NCBI GenBank assembly: GCA_903970455.1
Contig: CAJCIW010000036.1
Location: 1-6,430 of the forward strand
DNA length: 6,430 nt
Direction of reading: 5' to 3'
Source: Verrucomicrobiota bacterium
GTDB taxonomy: Bacteria; Chlamydiota; Chlamydiia; Chlamydiales; Rhabdochlamydiaceae
Every line of letters begins with the position of its first letter. The stretch's first letter is position 1. A model generated the notes under the pieces. That model made no database searches, had not been told where the DNA came from, and was given only the letters and a program-made list of their open reading frames with translations. Below, in pieces: positions 5,006 through 6,430 of this stretch. A program made the position numbers and the translations under genes.

Positions 5006-6430
5006 TTAATGCGTAGTCGTTAAATTCTTAGCCGTACAGGAACTGTTTCCGCCGCCAGACACTGTGGCTGTTGGCGTGACTGTGACTGGAGCATTTTTAG
5101 CTACATTCACATTCAGCACGATGGTCGGATAGCTCATACCCGGATTCAATGCGCTACTCTCGGTGAAAGTGAGCGTATTCTTGTGGAAAACCCATCCCGG
5201 AGCACTAGAGGAAACATACGTAAGTCCAGTGGGAAGAGTAATTGCTAGTGTTACAGGAGCTGAGGTGGGAGCATTACCTGTATTGGAAACAACGATGCGA
5301 TAAGTGCCGATTTTTCCTCTCGTGAAAGGACCATCGTGTTTTAACGCAACGCTCAAAACGGGTGCCGTCACTGGCGGTGGCGGTGGCGTCGGGGTGGAGC
5401 CCGTTAAGCTCGCAAATAAATTGCTCCCGTTAAAGCTACCCCATCCTGAAGCGTTATCATAACCCGGACCCGCACTGTAAAATAAATTGTTGCCGGTTGT
5501 CACATCATGAAAATCCGCTGCATACGCCATCCCACTGTTGGCAATGGCATACAGAATAGGATTCGCAAATCCTAATGAAGGTTTTTTGGCCTCTGCTAGT
5601 GATTGGTTGACGCAAGCTGTAAAAGCTGCCCATAGTGGAGCCGCACAACTCGTTCCCCCAAAGATTTGCCATTGCCCCTCAAAATAAATCGCATACCCGG
5701 TATTGGGATCGGCATCCAGTGCAACATCAGGGACATTCCGATTACTCATCGAATAGACCCCTGATACATTTTTTTGCCACGATGGAATTGGCCACACCTT
5801 GCTTACGCCGCCTCCACCTGCTCCATTTCCAACGCCATTATTCCATACCGATTCCATTTGATAGGCGCCGGTATTTGGATTGACTGTTAGTCTAGTTCCG
5901 CCGACACCAACTACATAAGGCTGAGAAGCAGGATCATCGACGACAAGAGCCGTTGAGGAATTGTTCTGATAATCATCGTAAGCACCGCTATCTCCAGCAG
6001 CAGCATAAATGGTCTGTCCCTGGACTGCCATTTGCTGGAAAATGGCATTCTCAGCTTGGAGATATTGAGCAGCCTCTAAATCTTCACCCATTCCCCAAGA
6101 AGTGCTTACTTGTTTGGCAATATTATCAGTCGCAATCCGATTGTAAGTGTCGATCACCCCTTGATTCGAATTGGGCCCTTCGTACACATAAATTTCACTT
6201 TCCGGTGCCAACGCAAGCGCAAGTTCGATGTCAAGGGTGACTTCTGCATCAATCCCATCACTACTTCCCCCATCCACTATAACATTCGTCAATTTAGGAG
6301 CGGGCAGCCCAAAATAGGCGGTATAGGCATTGATATCGCTGGCTTGATAACCCGCAAGTTCGAATAAAGCAATCACCTGATTGGATCCATTTGCCGACAC
6401 TCCTGAGAGGTTATAAGCTTTCACGATGTC
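5006..6430 (-). CDS. S53 serine-carboxyl peptidase (sedolisin/kumamolisin-like) with DUF11-like C-terminal domain (partial)
   Basis: The frame is open through the right edge, so the propeptide and any signal peptide are outside the window; 474 residues are visible. Counting from the GTG at 6424, catalytic Glu61 and Asp65 lie in DAEVTLDIELALALAPES (59-76), the oxyanion Asp145 in AAAGDSG (141-147), and the nucleophile Ser259 in GGTSCAAP (256-263). The C-terminal calcium site is suggested by DVTTGNN (307-313) and GPGYDNASGWGS (319-330). All catalytic residues of this acid-active endopeptidase family are therefore present. Residues 343-351 form a Pro/Thr linker (STPTPPPPP), followed by a beta-rich domain (about 354-457) with the DUF11-like pattern NTGNAP...LPTGLTYVSS, common in surface or secreted proteins. 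The internal GTG is not the likely start: DI-VKAYNL reads as the normal junction between prodomain and catalytic domain. It probably acts outside the cytoplasm. It is followed directly by a strong terminator. Confidence 0.93.
   Translation of the reverse strand, partial: DIVKAYNLSGVSANGSNQVIALFELAGYQASDINAYTAYFGLPAPKLTNVIVDGGSSDGIDAEVTLDIELALALAPESEIYVYEGPNSNQGVIDTYNRIATDNIAKQVSTSWGMGEDLEAAQYLQAENAIFQQMAVQGQTIYAAAGDSGAYDDYQNNSSTALVVDDPASQPYVVGVGGTRLTVNPNTGAYQMESVWNNGVGNGAGGGGVSKVWPIPSWQKNVSGVYSMSNRNVPDVALDADPNTGYAIYFEGQWQIFGGTSCAAPLWAAFTACVNQSLAEAKKPSLGFANPILYAIANSGMAYAADFHDVTTGNNLFYSAGPGYDNASGWGSFNGSNLFASLTGSTPTPPPPPVTAPVLSVALKHDGPFTRGKIGTYRIVVSNTGNAPTSAPVTLAITLPTGLTYVSSSAPGWVFHKNTLTFTESSALNPGMSYPTIVLNVNVAKNAPVTVTPTATVSGGGNSSCTAKNLTTTH

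Noticed and set aside
5635..6367. Three plus-strand open frames opposite the S53 protease
   Set aside because: They are antisense to a gene with complete catalytic motifs, and their products show low-complexity, non-family-like sequence.

Overview
The window reads as part of a bacterial chromosome, most likely from an obligate intracellular, amoeba-associated member of the Chlamydiae (Parachlamydiales-like). This is an inference. It rests on a TLC/Npt-like transporter in an operon of nucleotide-metabolism genes, a WaaE/KdtX-type glycosyltransferase, and a small hydrophobic orphan protein of a kind common in environmental chlamydiae. Nothing in the window proves the taxonomy, and another host-associated Gram-negative such as a Legionellales member cannot be excluded. 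No rRNA, tRNA, CRISPR array or recognisable transposase gene was seen.

Left half (1-3264): a tight three-gene minus-strand operon. Transcription starts near 3270 and runs leftward through a CBS-less IMPDH/GMP-reductase family enzyme (3215-2196), a SAMHD1-like HD-domain phosphohydrolase (2199-952) and a multi-spanning TLC/Npt-like carrier (968 to the left edge, C-terminus missing). The genes overlap by 4 bp (ATGA) and 17 bp, so translational coupling is likely. Together they suggest one nucleotide module: purine interconversion, (d)NTP breakdown and membrane transport. A perfect 10-bp inverted repeat lies in the leader of the first gene.

Middle (3265-4503): divergent from the operon is a plus-strand family 2 glycosyltransferase, probably for lipopolysaccharide core assembly. 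Its stop codon directly abuts the stop of a convergent minus-strand gene for a 136-residue hydrophobic protein of unknown function. Only 38 bp separate that gene from the next plus-strand gene.

Right half (4504-6430): a plus-strand gene with a strong ribosome binding site and a TTG start looks truncated. About 92 residues of apparently native sequence run into a nearly perfect inverted repeat (57-bp arms, 20-nt spacer), which supplies the last 30 residues and the stop. After a strong 13-bp terminator hairpin comes a minus-strand S53 (sedolisin/kumamolisin) serine-carboxyl protease. It has an intact Glu-Asp-Asp-Ser active site, a proline-rich linker and a DUF11-like C-terminal domain. Its N-terminus lies beyond the right edge.

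The most unusual object is the long palindrome at 4781-4920. The nucleotide operon and the secreted-type S53 protease are the other points worth following.
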